Assembly: GCA_963971405.1 (NCBI GenBank)
Contig: OZ020489.1
Coordinates: forward strand, 40,166,539 to 40,230,538
DNA: 64,000 nt
Reading direction: 5' to 3'
DNA from: Psococerastis gibbosa
Taxonomy: Eukaryota > Arthropoda > Insecta > Psocodea > Psocidae
Position 1 is the first letter of the stretch, and each line of letters starts with the position of its first letter. The translations under genes were made by a program, and so were the position numbers. The notes under the pieces were generated by a model that was not told where the DNA came from, did not search any database, and worked only from the letters and a program-made list of their open reading frames with translations. This document shows positions 29,254 to 39,125 of this stretch, in pieces.

Positions 29254-30109
29254 AAGAACCGGTCCGAGTTTACTCGAACATGCTTTCCAATTTATCAAAA
29301 TTAGTAGATAGAGAAAATTAGTAATTTTACGGCAAATCTTTTTCCTATGGTTAAATTTCCGATATCTCGGGGGGGGGGGGGGGCGGTTGTCCACCTGACG
29401 TCACTGGAAGTGAGGTAAATTGGTAAATTCTCGATAGGTCAAACAAACACATTAATTACCACACAGCAATAATGGCAGGGCATGCAATGCATTTGAGCGC
29501 GAATTTTCTATCATTTTTTTCAAAAAATAATTTTTTGGGCAAAACCAAATATTTTTTTGGGAAAGCAACCTATCCGGTTTCGTTACTCAATTTAACACCT
29601 AAAACATGCTTGAAGGTAGAAATCATCGATAGAAAGGTTTCGCATTTTTTAGTCATTTTTTCATTAAAATTTAGTTATTTTTATTTTTTTACCCCCAGAA
29701 GCAAACTATCAAGGGGCAAGCGACCCCCCGCATTTTGTCAACATTAATAACGACTACAATCTACGAGAATTTAAAAGAAATCGTTGGAGCCGTTTTTGAG
29801 AAATAATTTTTTTAGGCGTTTTTTTGGAGTTTTTTGAAAATAAAACCCCCCCAAATTGAGTTAGCCAAAAAAAAAAAATGGTCCCGAGGTATGATTTTTG
29901 TGAACCTACATGCCAAATTTCATCAAAATCGACAGAGTAGTTTGCCCGGAAATCGACGAACAGACAGACAGACCGACAGACAGACATTTTGTAAAAACCA
30001 CTTTTTTGGGTTCCTGGGACCTCAAAACGTGTAAATCCGTTGAAATCTCGGAATCGAAAATTTCGACCATCACAAAGCTTTCCTTATACTACGTATAAAT
30101 TGGAAAGCA
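29254..30109 (+). mobile_element. Poly(G)/GGAAAGC family, copy F2 (most complete)
   Basis: Same start as F1, a 15-G run at 29369-29383, an AT-rich body, AAATTTCATCAAAATCGACA, CAGACAGAC repeats, GTTCCTGGGACCTCAAAACG, and the end ACCATCACAAAGCTTTCCTT, ATACTACGTATAAATTGGAA, AGCA. TGCTTTCCAATTTAT near the left and ATAAATTGGAAAGCA at the right are 15-bp inverted repeats; the last 35 bases form a hairpin. Looks like a non-autonomous DNA element; I cannot assign a superfamily. Confidence 0.85.
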
Positions 30110-30449
30110 AAAAATGGTCAAGAGGTATGATTATATAAACCTACATGCAAAATGTCATCAAAATCGACCGAGTAGTTTGCCCGGAAATCGACGCACAGAC
30201 AGACAGACAGACAGACAGACAGATAGGGTGACAGACAGACATTTCGTAAAAACCACTTTTTTGGGTTCCTGGGACCTCAAAACATGTAATTCCGTTGAAA
30301 TCTCGGAATCGGAAATTTAGACCATCACAAAGCTTTCCTTATACTACGTATAAATTGGAAAGCAAAAAATGGTCAAGAGGTATGATTATATAAACCTACA
30401 TGCAAAATGTCATCAAAATCGACCGAGTAGTTTGCCCGGAAATCGACGC

Positions 30450-30486
<37 letters not shown>

Positions 30487-30627
30487 TAGAGTGACAGACA
30501 GACATTTCGTAAAAACCACTTTTTTGGGTTCCTGGGACCTCAAAACGTGTAATTCCGTTGAAATCTCGCAATCGGAAATTTAGACCATCACAAAGCTTTC
30601 CTTATACTACGTATAAATTAAAAAGCA
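30110..30627 (+). repeat. Tandem amplification of the F2 3' end
   Basis: Two further copies of the last 255-263 bases of F2 (ATGGTCAAGAGGTATGATTA to GGAAAGCA, ending at 30364 and 30627). They differ mainly in the number of CAGA units and by small substitutions. Confidence 0.92.
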
Positions 30628-30769
30628 ATAATTTGCTGGTCTACTTGAGAAACCGACATCGGTACGACATTCTAATGAAGTCTGGGGTACAGGAAAGGAG
30701 CCTCCCCGAAGATCACTTTTTACACACGTGGTATAAAAACCGTAGATAGAAAACCGATCGGGCGTACCC

Positions 30770-31265
30770 TGGGCAACGCAAAATGGAAACATCTAGTGGC
30801 TGATCCTTTCACCATTGAGACCAAAGACTACCTTTGGGTGTGCACCAACCATGGCGTCAGGTTTGAAAGAATACTGCGAACCAGCAGGAATTCTCAATAG
30901 TCACACAATGAAGTGGTTTACTAATGGCTCTAGGCTAGGACGTACAAATCCAAGAACAGGCCTTGGTGTCTTTGGACCTGGGGTTAAATATCTGGAGTCT
31001 CTTTGGGAGACAACTACAGTATACCTCTCTGGGCTTTGCAACTAGAATGGACATCTGCCTAACTTAAGTGTCAGAGAGTCTAGAACATGCAGATTCTGCA
31101 ATGACGGAACGGAGGACCCCGAGCACATCCTCCTTCACTGCGATGTAATCGCACGAAGAAGAGTGCTTGGGAAGCTTGCAGTTACATGTAAAAGACTTAC
31201 CGCTTCTAAACCTCCTCATGATCCTGGCTCCCCTGAGGGAGATAGGCCTCGAGAAAGTGAAGCGA
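30770..31265 (+). pseudogene. LINE fragment with RNase H and CCHC-like end
   Basis: One frame reads MKWFTNGSRLGRTNPRTGLG, VFGPGVKYLESL, resembling the start of a LINE RNase H domain (WFTDGSr...G.GV), but with N for the first catalytic Asp. Later another frame gives SRTCRFCNDGTEDPEHILLH and CDVIARRR, the C-x2-C ... H-x4-C finger at the end of many Jockey/I-type LINEs. Frameshifts and stops lie between. Different lineage from 51990-52860 in detail. Confidence 0.7.
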
Positions 31266-31305
31266 TGTAGATACTTTGTTGTAGGAGGCCCAATAGGCCC
31301 AATAG

Positions 31306-31493
31306 GCTTAAGTGCACATAGGACTCTGACTTTCACCCGAAAGGTTGTTGGTTCGAGTCCCACACTAGCTACATTTTCTGGCCATGATTCGGAGGGCATG
31401 TAAAGCAGGCGGTACCGGGCCTTCCTATTTGAGTGTAAGAGAGGGTTGGCTTAGTAATAGAAAAAACAAAAAGTCCTTATTTATTTATTTACT
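31306..31493 (+). mobile_element. tRNA-derived SINE (family A)
   Basis: Plus-strand copy: GGACTCTGACTTTCACCCGA, B box GTTGGTTCGAGTCCCACAC, GGCCATGATTCGGAGGGCAT, GGGCCTTCCTATTTGAGTGT, GTTGGCTTAGTAATAG, then ATTTATTTATT. The A box is damaged. Confidence 0.85.
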
Positions 31494-31947
31494 TGTAGTT
31501 CTTTACCTATTCCGGCCAATATATAAATAACATTGTAGTACTATAGTAGTTACTGTAAAAAAAATTTATGCTGGCAAAGTTTTTTTTTAAAATACCTTAC
31601 AGGGATACTTAGAAGCATGCAGAGAGACAGAATTGCCGTTAGGAATACCTTTTGTTCAAAATAAATGGCGCCATTAAATTTTTAATGCCTTGTAAATTCT
31701 ATTACCAAGCTCGACTTGTATCTACCCGTGTTATAATAGTCTCTGCTTTCCACTTTATAATCAACTGCTACGCTGATTTACCTGACTCTTGGGATTTGAC
31801 TTAACTGGTTAAATATAGACTCATATATTTAATATTACTACATTAGAACAATACCTGTACTTATTAATTATATATAATTATTAAGAGGGATCTGACCGTA
31901 GATATGAGCCACATGTTGGATCACTACATAATTTATAGCATTATAAC
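31494..31947. other. Unclassified AT-rich sequence
   Basis: No gene or repeat recognised. Confidence 0.4.
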
Positions 31948-32006
31948 TCCGCTAGGTTGGCTTTGTAATAGAACAAAAAATTCAATATTTATTTATAATT
32001 ACATTT
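31948..32006 (+). mobile_element. SINE family A, 3' end only
   Basis: TAACTCCGCTAGGTTGGCTT, TGTAATAGAACAAAAAATTC, ATATTTATTTATAATTACAT: only the last part of the SINE and its tail. Confidence 0.75.
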
Positions 32007-32145
32007 TTTATTTAATTTAACACATAAGTTGTAAAGAATCCTATCCAAGTTGAACAGGACTATTTTTTTTATTTTATGTCCCATCTACCTGTATAATATT
32101 CAGCTAAGGCTGCTGAGCGGGTTTGTACAAAAAACACGGTTCTAC

Positions 32146-32265
32146 GTCAGGATCGTAGCCAGGGGAGCTAGGGGACAGTATAAAGTTTGACTCACGTTAT
32201 CCACGTGAGGGGAGGCAATAAAGAATTCGACTCAGGTGGGTGGCAATGTGGATTTACCACCTACT
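32146..32265 (-). repeat. Repeat family L, inverted copy
   Basis: Reverse complement of one unit of the tandem array at 32756-33330 (GATCGTAGCCAGGGGAGCTA, GTGAGGGGAGGCAATA, CAGGTGGGTGGCAATGTGGA). The LINE fragment at 32290-32755 lies between the inverted copies. Confidence 0.7.
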
Positions 32266-32289
32266 ATTATACTATTACTATTATATTAC

Positions 32290-32755
32290 CTATTGACATG
32301 AAAATAAGAAAACGAATGCTTAAAACACTGGTATGGAGTATACTGCTGTATGGCTGCGAAACTTGGTGCATACATGAAAGTGACAAAAAGAAACTAGAGG
32401 CCTTTGAGATGTGGTGCTACAGGAGAATGCTGCAAATTTCATGGCGAGACCATATCGCGAATGAGGAGGTGCTTCGTAGGCTAAACGAAAAAAGAACATT
32501 AACGATAGCTATATCTACGAGGAGGGCCAGATTTATGGGGCACCTTATCAGGCATGAAAGCCTTCTAAACACCATTGTTGAAGGCTCAGTCGAGGGCACA
32601 AATCACAGAGGCAGGCCGAGAAAGGAGCACATGGAGGACGTAATGGCGGACATGGAGTGCGGGACCTACTGGGAAATGAAAAGGATCGCGGAAGACAGGG
32701 AGGAGTGGAGAAGAAGAGTCAAGTTGCTGCAAACCAATCGATAGATTGTAACCCC
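32290..32755 (+). pseudogene. LINE RT C-terminal fragment (GHL.RHE lineage)
   Basis: Open frame: DMKIRKRMLKTLVWSILLYG, CETWCIHESDKKKLEAFEMW, CYRRMLQISWRDHIANEEVL, RRARFMGHLIRHESLLNTIV, GTNHRGRPRKEHMEDVMADM, ending EEWRRRVKLLQTNR. YGCETW, the CYRRML.I.W.D +. N..VL segment and RGRPR are typical of insect non-LTR retrotransposons after the RT core. 5'-truncated; coding frame intact. Same lineage at 37814-38063, 25800-25971 and 62380-62690. Confidence 0.88.
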
Positions 32756-33475
32756 AGAAGAGAGTAGCTGAGCTTCTGAGTAATGTCTTATGGTCTCAGA
32801 GGTGGAGTCAAATTCTCTATTGCCTCCCCTTGCCATCCATGGGAGTGTAATTCTACACTGTCCCCTAGCTCCCTTAGCTACGATCCTAGCGCTTCCATCT
32901 TCACCACGAGGAGGTACAGATTAGGGTTTCTCTGAGACCATAAGGCATTACTCAGAAGCTCAGCTACTCTGATAAAGGCAGTAAATCCACATTGCCACCC
33001 ACTTGAGTCGAACTCTCTATTAGGCTACCTCCTCTTGCCATCCAAGGGAGTCTAATTCTACACTGTTCCCTATAGCTCCCCTGGTTACGGTCCTAGCGCT
33101 TCCATCTTCACCGCAAGGAGGTACAGATTAGGGTTTCTCGCGTTTTTGCATCTGAGACCATAAGGCATTACTCAGAAGCTCGGCTACTCTGATAGGCAAT
33201 AAATCTACATTGCCACCCACCTGAGTCGAATTCTCTATTGCCTCCCCTTGCTATCCACGTGAGTGTAATTCTACACTGTCCCCTAGCTCCCCTGGCTACG
33301 GTCCTAGCGCTGTCAGTAAGGAAGCCAAGTTCTGTCATTTTATGCCCCACGATGACGAGGTTTCCATTACATAATGAAGGACATGAAGGGAGCATCACGA
33401 GTCACATGTTTCCCTTTGATAGGCAGTAAATCCACGTTGGCACCCACCTGAGTCCTATCTCTATTGCCCCGGACG
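32756..33475. repeat. Tandem array, repeat family L (about 205-214 bp units)
   Basis: Units anchored on TGCCATCCATGGGAGTGTAA (32820s), TGCCATCCAAGGGAGTCTAA (33035) and TGCTATCCACGTGAGTGTAA (33248), each followed by TTCTACACTGT..CCTAGCTCCC and TACGGTCCTAGCGCT. Between them ATAAGGCATTACTCAGAAGC repeats, and near 32770 its inverse. A last partial unit is at 33410-33475. Confidence 0.85.
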
Positions 33476-34990
33476 CCTGCGAAAATTCAATTATGTTTTG
33501 TAATCTTATAAAAAGAAGCCTCAGTGCAGTGGCGTAGCCAATGGGGGGGGGAGGGTCAGCGGGGTCAGCTGGGGCTGGACACCCCCCCCCCCCCAATTTA
33601 GTAATGCAGAAAAAATTTCGGATATTTATTTTAAAAAATTCTGCCGGGGAGACCCCGGTCCCCCTGTTCCAATTTTGTTAGTAATTAAGTTCTCGTTTGC
33701 AAAATCAAAAGTTTTTGTCGATAAACTATTTCAGGCCTATTTTATGAAGAAAAAAAAAACATCCCCCCTTGTTAGCTGTAATATTCTTCACATGTAAAAT
33801 ATAAACGTAACTGCTTTCAAAGTGCGTACATTCCACATCTGCATAGTATTCCAAAAGGGCTAAAGCAGGGTCGGCGATTTTGCGAAATATACTTTGTACT
33901 TTAACAATGCAATATGTTAGTTATAATTTATAAGGGATAGTGAAACGGCCGTCCCGCGAAGCGGGGTCGATGCTTGTTTTAAATCTCCCTACATCTGATT
34001 GGCTTGAGCCGAAAGGGATTTTTTCTTCCAGACATTTAACCACCATAATCAACAGTGGAACCAAAAGTTGTTAGTTTCATACTGTGTATACGTACACGAA
34101 AGGATGATTTCCATACTGACGTGCTGAGAAAAAAGTTTTTGAATTTGATTGTTTTTTTTTTTAAGAAAAAAAAGAAAAAAAAGAAAGCGAAGCAATTGTC
34201 CTTATTTGTGAACTTTTGCCAAATTTCGGCCCTCCTGCAGCCTGATCGAGGCGATTATAATACCGGGGTTAAATAAATACCCTAGGATTATAACTGTAAG
34301 CAGACAAATTTTGAATAGCACTTTCCATTATAAAATTATCTTGTTTACATTTTTATTACCAGGGGATTAAATAAATACCGGTATTATAATCGCCTCGCTC
34401 AGGCTGCAGTACGGTAAACCATGTACACACTTACAACGCTTTTAGCAAAGTTTTCAGTATTCAAGACTTCAAAATGCGAGGTACTCAGACAGGCCATTTC
34501 CAGCACATATTGCCAAAGTTTTGAAAGCTGCCAAATTGTATTCGAAAGACCCCAAGAGCAAACAATGGGGTGATTAATTATGGGGGTCCTTCATCAGCCT
34601 GACCCATAACGAATGAATTAGCTTCAACTACGAAAGACAACAGTCCATGTTAATTAAGGGATGAACATCTTGCCAAACTTCCCCCTTGTCCGCGATATTT
34701 ACATCTTCGATAGTTGCGAGACGACCTCGCCTCAAGGCCTCAATAGCACTGGCTATCGTATCTTAGGCTCCCCCTACGACACCCCGGGCATGGGCGGAAA
34801 ATGGGGGATCTCCTTGGGGGGGGGGGGGGGCTTAGCCCCCCAGGATCCTAAATACTCACAACAATTGACACGTGAATCCAGTGCAGTGCTGTGGGATAGG
34901 ATAAATTGAGAGAGCAAAAATTTTAACCTAGGGCAGTTATTTACCATGGAACTATAGTACTCGTACGGTTCATATATATAGTAGAACATA
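33476..34990. other. Poly(G) repeat fragments and an inverted repeat
   Basis: GTGGCGTAGCCAATGG plus G and C runs at 33526-33600, and a G run at 34816-34829, are fragments of the GCCGTAGCC family. CTGCAGCCTGATCGAGGCGA, TTATAATACCGG (34235-34265) and its inverse at 34370-34410 are the arms of a foldback with TTAAATAAATACC inside. No gene seen. Confidence 0.5.
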
Positions 34991-35784
34991 TAAATTGGAA
35001 AGCATGTGCGGATTCATTCGCACCGGATCTAAAAAAATATGTCGTATTTTTAATTATTAAGTTTTTTTTTTAGTATTGCCTGTAGAGTAACGAGGGAGGG
35101 GGGGGGGGGGGTCCGTCCCGGGCGCCACATCGCCTGGGGGCACCAAATCGGATGAAAAATAATAAACATGCATGTTGCATAACAAAAAAAATACAGCAAA
35201 ATATTCAAATTTAAAAAAACTATATACGAATGTCCCAAGAGAGGCATTTGAACTCTCTTTTGTCCAGGGGCGCTCTTCCATTAAGCGAATGAAGCGACCA
35301 CTTATAGCCTTGAAGCCCCACGATTTTGTAAGAAGTCACTAATTGGGGTGCATTTGTGAAAAAAATAATAATGTAAGTCTTAACTTAACAAAATCTTCGT
35401 CTGCAAAATCTAAAAATTTTTGCTGATTGAATGCGTATACCATGTAGCAATTCGAATTGTACTCAATTATCTGTACCGTATAAGATTTGCATTTTATTGG
35501 ACTTTTAGATCTGTTTGCTAATAAATGATTATTTATTTATTTATTTATATTTAATATTCACTACGAAAATGTTTATTTTTAATTTTTTAATTAAAGGCGA
35601 TTTCATTATTATTAATTTTATTATTATTAGGCTATAGAATCTTAGGACTTCGCCCCAGCTCTATTTTGATATATGCATGTACACTGATTCAACTTTCGTG
35701 TTCACATCTGCGTTTCAAATTGTGGGTAAATAATGAGGGAAAAGTCAGCACTGGCAATGGCAAAGCAGAAAAAAAAGAAAATTT
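34991..35784. other. Unclassified; family F end and G run
   Basis: ATAAATTGGAAAGCATGTGC, GGATTCATTCGCACCGG at 34990-35026 is the inverse of a family F left end with a different terminal hairpin. A G run occurs at 35098-35111. (ATTT)n at 35527-35548. Confidence 0.4.
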
Positions 35785-35845
35785 CAGGAGACTTCTTCTT
35801 TAAATACCTCTTCTATCGAAGATTGGCGATCATCATGGCAATGTC
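35785..35845 (-). repeat. 3' end of the IAMMIAN LINE lineage
   Basis: In minus sense TTGCCATGATGATCGCCAAT, CTTCGATAGAAGAGGTATTT, AAAGAAGAAG: the last codons IAMMIANLR, stop, and GAA tail. Confidence 0.7.
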
Positions 35846-35989
35846 CATGTCTCCATGTGAAGCAGGCAGTCCTGAACCATCTTAGTTGAGTAAAACAGAG
35901 CTGACTTTATAGCGCTAACTCCGCTAGGATGGTTTAGTTATTGTTACGGTCACATACCGTATAGTATACAGAAGTAAGATCGGAATATG

Positions 35990-36622
35990 CTCCTGTGTGG
36001 CACAAGTCGTCCCATGCCAAAGAGGTGGATGTTGCCCTCAACGAAACAGTACGAACAATTACGGGATGTCTGAAGCCCACGCCACTCGATAAGATGTACC
36101 CAATAGCTGGAATTGCTCCCCCTATGATTAGACGAGCCACAGCTGCTGCGGTCGAGAGAATGAAACAAACCACTAACAGGAAACACGTGATGCATGGCCA
36201 AATACCTGCTCCTCGCCGCCTGCCATCTAGAAAAAGTTTTTTGCGCAGCAGTACACCTATCACAAACACGGCGAGTGACCATCGCATTCAGCTCTGGAGA
36301 AGTTTCTACCCGCAGCTGCCCCTACCTCAAGAAAAACTAATGGCAGGAGCCAATCTCCCCTATCCCATCTGGCGCACCTTGAATCGCCTTCGCACACGAA
36401 CCGCACTCTCCAAGACGACTGCTGCCAGATGGGGGCTGCTTGCTGCCGACGACGTGCTCTGCGACTGTGGCGCTGTTCAAGACACCCCCCCCCCCTATTG
36501 GTCTGCCCTAAACTGCCAAGCCCCTGCACAGCTGACGATTTATTTGAAGCTAATGACAAGGCCGTCCAAGCTGCTCAATATTGGACTATATCAATGCGTG
36601 TTACTGGACACGCGAAGTAAGA
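35990..36622 (+). pseudogene. Jockey-type LINE C-terminus with target-site duplication
   Basis: Reads WHKSSHAKEVDVALNETVRT, ITGCLKPTPLDKMYPIAGIA, PPMIRRATAAAVER, HRIQLWRSFY, RTLNRLRTRTALSK, GLLAADDVLCDCGAVQ, then at a C run (36486-36493) the frame changes and continues ILVCPKLPSPCTADDLF, AVQAAQYWTISM to a stop. .SSHAK.VD.ALN...R.ITGCL.PTP and W.LNRLRT...+W.LA..D.CDCGA.Q...LV.CP are diagnostic of Jockey-clade ends. Flanks AAGTAAG(T)ATCGGAATATG at 35972-35989 and 36623-36641 are a target-site duplication with one indel. Confidence 0.9.
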
Positions 36623-36641
36623 AAGTAAGTATCGGAATATG

Positions 36642-37106
36642 GGAGTGAACCTAGGAACGACCCTGGGTAGTAGCGAGGGTGGGCCAGCAGCCACACAGGG
36701 TCTATATCTGTATGTTTAATTTAGTATATGTTTAGCTTATAAGATAGTATAGTTTTATATGCATACTTTTGTATAAGTATCGTGTTTTCTTGCGTTTTGT
36801 ACCCTGTCTTTTCTGTCACTATACCGTGAGTCGTAGAAGTATACATTCCTTGCTAGCGGTAGTCTCCCAAATAAGCCGGGCTGCCACAGCCTCTCCAACA
36901 GTTATAGAATATGTAGTTCTCGATGTCAACCTACACCGGCTACAAGCGATAATGGGCAAGCTGAGAGAAACTTACCATTAGCGCAATGAAATAGGCGAAA
37001 GCATGACTTAACCAAGTACAGATACAAGTCAAGTGGTGCCAGTGGCGGGTGATCATCCATTGCAAATAATTGCCATTAGGATTTATTTTCGAGTTTCTTG
37101 ATTTTA
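36642..37106. other. Unclassified sequence
   Basis: GATGTCAACCTACACCGGCT, ACAAGCGATA at 36921-36952 also occurs at 59931-59957, next to a family F element, so it is part of an undefined repeat. Otherwise nothing. Confidence 0.4.
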
Positions 37107-37334
37107 ACCGAAATTAGAGGATATGGAAAAAACTGGGCTTGGCGGGATTCGAACCCACGATCTACGCCTAACCGCTGGACCACAAGCCCCGACAAGTCCA
37201 GTAAATGCCAAATCCTCTACTTATGCTCTAATTGACATGATTTGTGTTGCTAGACAGGTTAGCACAACTATACAACTATCTAACCGAACAGGTCTGTGAG
37301 CTGACTTAATTGCATAAAGGCAATGCTTTATTCA
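37107..37334. mobile_element. tRNA-like foldback element (family B), copy 3
   Basis: AACCGAAATTAGAGGATATG, GAAAAAACTGGGCTTGGCGG leads into the tRNA-like sequence at 37135-37189 and CGACAAGTCCAG. The expected right inverted end is interrupted; TTAATTTCGGTTATAAC at 37378-37394, inside the adjacent MITE, may be its other terminus, which would make a composite. Confidence 0.6.
37135..37189 (-). ncRNA. tRNA-like sequence without an anticodon arm
   Basis: In minus sense: acceptor GGGCTTG, TG, D-arm GTCC-AGCGGTTA-GGC, linker GTAGATC, T-arm GTGGG-TTCGAAT-CCCGC, acceptor CAAGCCC. All seven acceptor pairs and the T stem (one G-T pair) form. TGGTCCAGCGG and GGTTCGAATCC are good Pol III A and B boxes. 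The anticodon arm is replaced by seven bases, so it is not a translation tRNA; it is probably a mobile-element promoter module. Relatives: 21520-21570 and 57535-57590, the latter with longer A-B spacing. Confidence 0.7.
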
Positions 37335-37467
37335 TTACATTGTAGTATTATATGGTATGTATAACACTGACATTAAATTAATTTCGGTTATAACGAGGAG
37401 GTTACCTCTTCAACCAAAGTTAATTTAATGTCAGTGTTATATATACCATATAATACTACAATGTAAT
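37335..37467. mobile_element. Foldback MITE (family C)
   Basis: ATTACATTGTAGTATTATAT, GGTATGTATAACACTGACAT, TAAATTAA pairs with TTAATTTAATGTCAGTGTTA, TATATACCATATAATACTAC, AATGTAAT: long, nearly perfect inverted ends around CGGTTATAACGAGGAGGTTA. Half copies at 21603-21684, 17372-17410 and 57175-57215. Confidence 0.85.
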
Positions 37468-37798
37468 TTCTTGATTTTTTTCTTCTCCTAAAGCATTGGA
37501 TATAACAGCCATAATCATTTTCCGATCCATTTTTCAAAACTGTTTTCCAATAATGCTGGGACGCTTGACGGAAGGGCATAAGACGTAAGTAAAGAAACAG
37601 TCACGTGTAACGTCTACACCCCCCCCCCTCCAACCCCCAGCCCCCACCTACTTGAGCCCTATCCCCACCCCTTATCGCTTTATCCCTCCATTCTTCCATC
37701 ATTACTCCGTGACAGATTTTGTACCGTCTCACAGTTTCCCTGCCTGTTTATTCTTTTTTAACGGCGGCCATGGATTTATTTCATCTTATAGTGTACAT
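37468..37798. other. Unclassified; C run at 37619
   Basis: No gene or shared repeat recognised. Confidence 0.4.
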
Positions 37799-37813
37799 TA
37801 ATAGATACCTATA

Positions 37814-38063
37814 TCTACGAGGAGGGCCAGATTTATGGGGCACCTTATCAGGCGTGAAAGCCTTCTAAACACCATTGTTGAAGGCTCAGTCGAGGGCACA
37901 AACCACAGAGGCAGGTCGAGAAAGGAGCACATGGAGGACGTAATGGCGGACATGGAGTGCGGGACCTACTGGGAAATGAAAAGGATCGCGGAAGACAGGG
38001 AGGAGTGGAGAAGAAGAGTCAAGTTGCTGCAAACCAATCGATAGATTGTAACCCCAGAAGAAG
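37814..38063 (+). pseudogene. 5'-truncated LINE insertion with target-site duplication
   Basis: Starts at STRRARFMGHLIRRESLLNT and ends EEWRRRVKLLQTNR, stop, CCCCAGAAGAAG; nearly identical to the last part of 32290-32755. TAATAGATACCTATA at 37799-37813 and 38064-38078 is a 15-bp target-site duplication. A recent, very short target-primed insertion. Confidence 0.92.
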
Positions 38064-38078
38064 TAATAGATACCTATA

Positions 38079-38599
38079 ATATGCCTATGTTGAATATGAA
38101 TCTGTAGGCCCAGTACTGGAGAGGAGAGGCTAGGATGTTGAGATTTATGATGTAAGCTATCCGTTTCGCCCTGAGACATACCTAACGTCTGATAATGCCA
38201 CCGTCTCTTTATTTGTACCATCTAGATTAATCTATATGTAAAGAAAATATATTGTCATATATCTTTATTTGAATTTTACCGCCTAAACTGTATTGCCACT
38301 TGTTTTTTTATAGTCTGTGGTATTTTTGTTTGATCTAGATTCTGAATGATTAAATATGGAGATTTGTGTTTATGTATGTTCAGAATATTAAAAATTGTAT
38401 TATAAGAGTAATTACTAAAAGGAAAGGAATTGTGAAGTGGGAAACAATAAATCGTGTTAACAATAAAACACTTTGTTTGCAGAGCAACACATATTGATGT
38501 CTAAATTATCTAAAATATGTTAGAATTTATTTTATCTAACTACCTGAGAATATATTATCACAGAGAAATAGTTTAACTCGACCATAGACTGTCTCAAGC
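38079..38599. other. Unclassified AT-rich sequence
   Basis: No gene or repeat recognised. Confidence 0.4.
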
Positions 38600-39125
38600 A
38601 CGTTTCAAAATGGAGAAGGCGGTGGTAGGGAACCCATATGCAAGTGGCGAAAGGTCCCTTATTAAATACCACAAAACGCCGACAAAGCTACCGGAACAAG
38701 GCGATTGGCACGGCACCGCTTTTAAATCAGTGCAAGCCCAACGCCAATGGCTCCAATGGCGGAAGATGGTACCCAGAGACACCACAACGGCGGAGGAGGC
38801 AGAGGAGCAAGGAACTAGCGACCAGCCACCCCTCTGCCTTGAGGGAAAGGTATTGGCCCAAAGGCTGAAGAGCCTTAACAGAAAACTCCAGCATAGGCAG
38901 AGCACTGAGAGAGGAACCATCTCCCCACTGTTGGTAGGTCAATCTCCTGCACAGCCGTGCTACTGATTCAAAGCACAAATGGAAGCCTCGGAAACTGAAA
39001 TGGGTCCGGGGTGACCCCCTCACTCTCGTCACCTCACTTAGAAGGAAGAAGAAGAACAACGAGAAGAACAAGAACAAGAACAAGAAGAAGATGAAGAAGA
39101 GGAAGTAGAAGTAGAAGAAGTGAAA
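38600..39125 (+). repeat. Probable retroelement 3' region with long (GAA)n tail
   Basis: A plus-strand frame (38610-38966) starts MEKAVVGNPYASGERS and is Gln/Arg-rich but matches no family I know. It is followed by GTGACCCCCTCACTCTCGTC and a GAAGAAG/AGAACAAG-type tail to about 39125. The GACCCCCTCACTCTC block plus tail is shared with 13770-13830, which argues for a SINE or LINE rather than a host gene. Confidence 0.45.

Noticed and set aside
30160-30520. CAGACAGACAGA arrays considered as a CRISPR-like array
   Set aside because: Simple tetranucleotide repeat inside a eukaryotic mobile element; no spacers, no cas genes, wrong kind of genome.
29254-30627. Family F as a Helitron because of its 3' hairpin
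   Set aside because: The end lacks CTRR after the hairpin and 15-bp inverted repeats are present, which Helitrons do not have.
34055-34276. Lys-rich plus-strand frame
   Set aside because: Driven by an A-rich tract; no motif and overlaps a foldback arm.
36260-36559. Minus-strand frames of about 100 codons across the Jockey fragment
   Set aside because: Shadow frames; the plus strand has the conserved LINE motifs.
37135-37189. Genuine tRNA gene
   Set aside because: Acceptor, D and T arms form, but there is no anticodon arm and the sequence is repeated within mobile elements.
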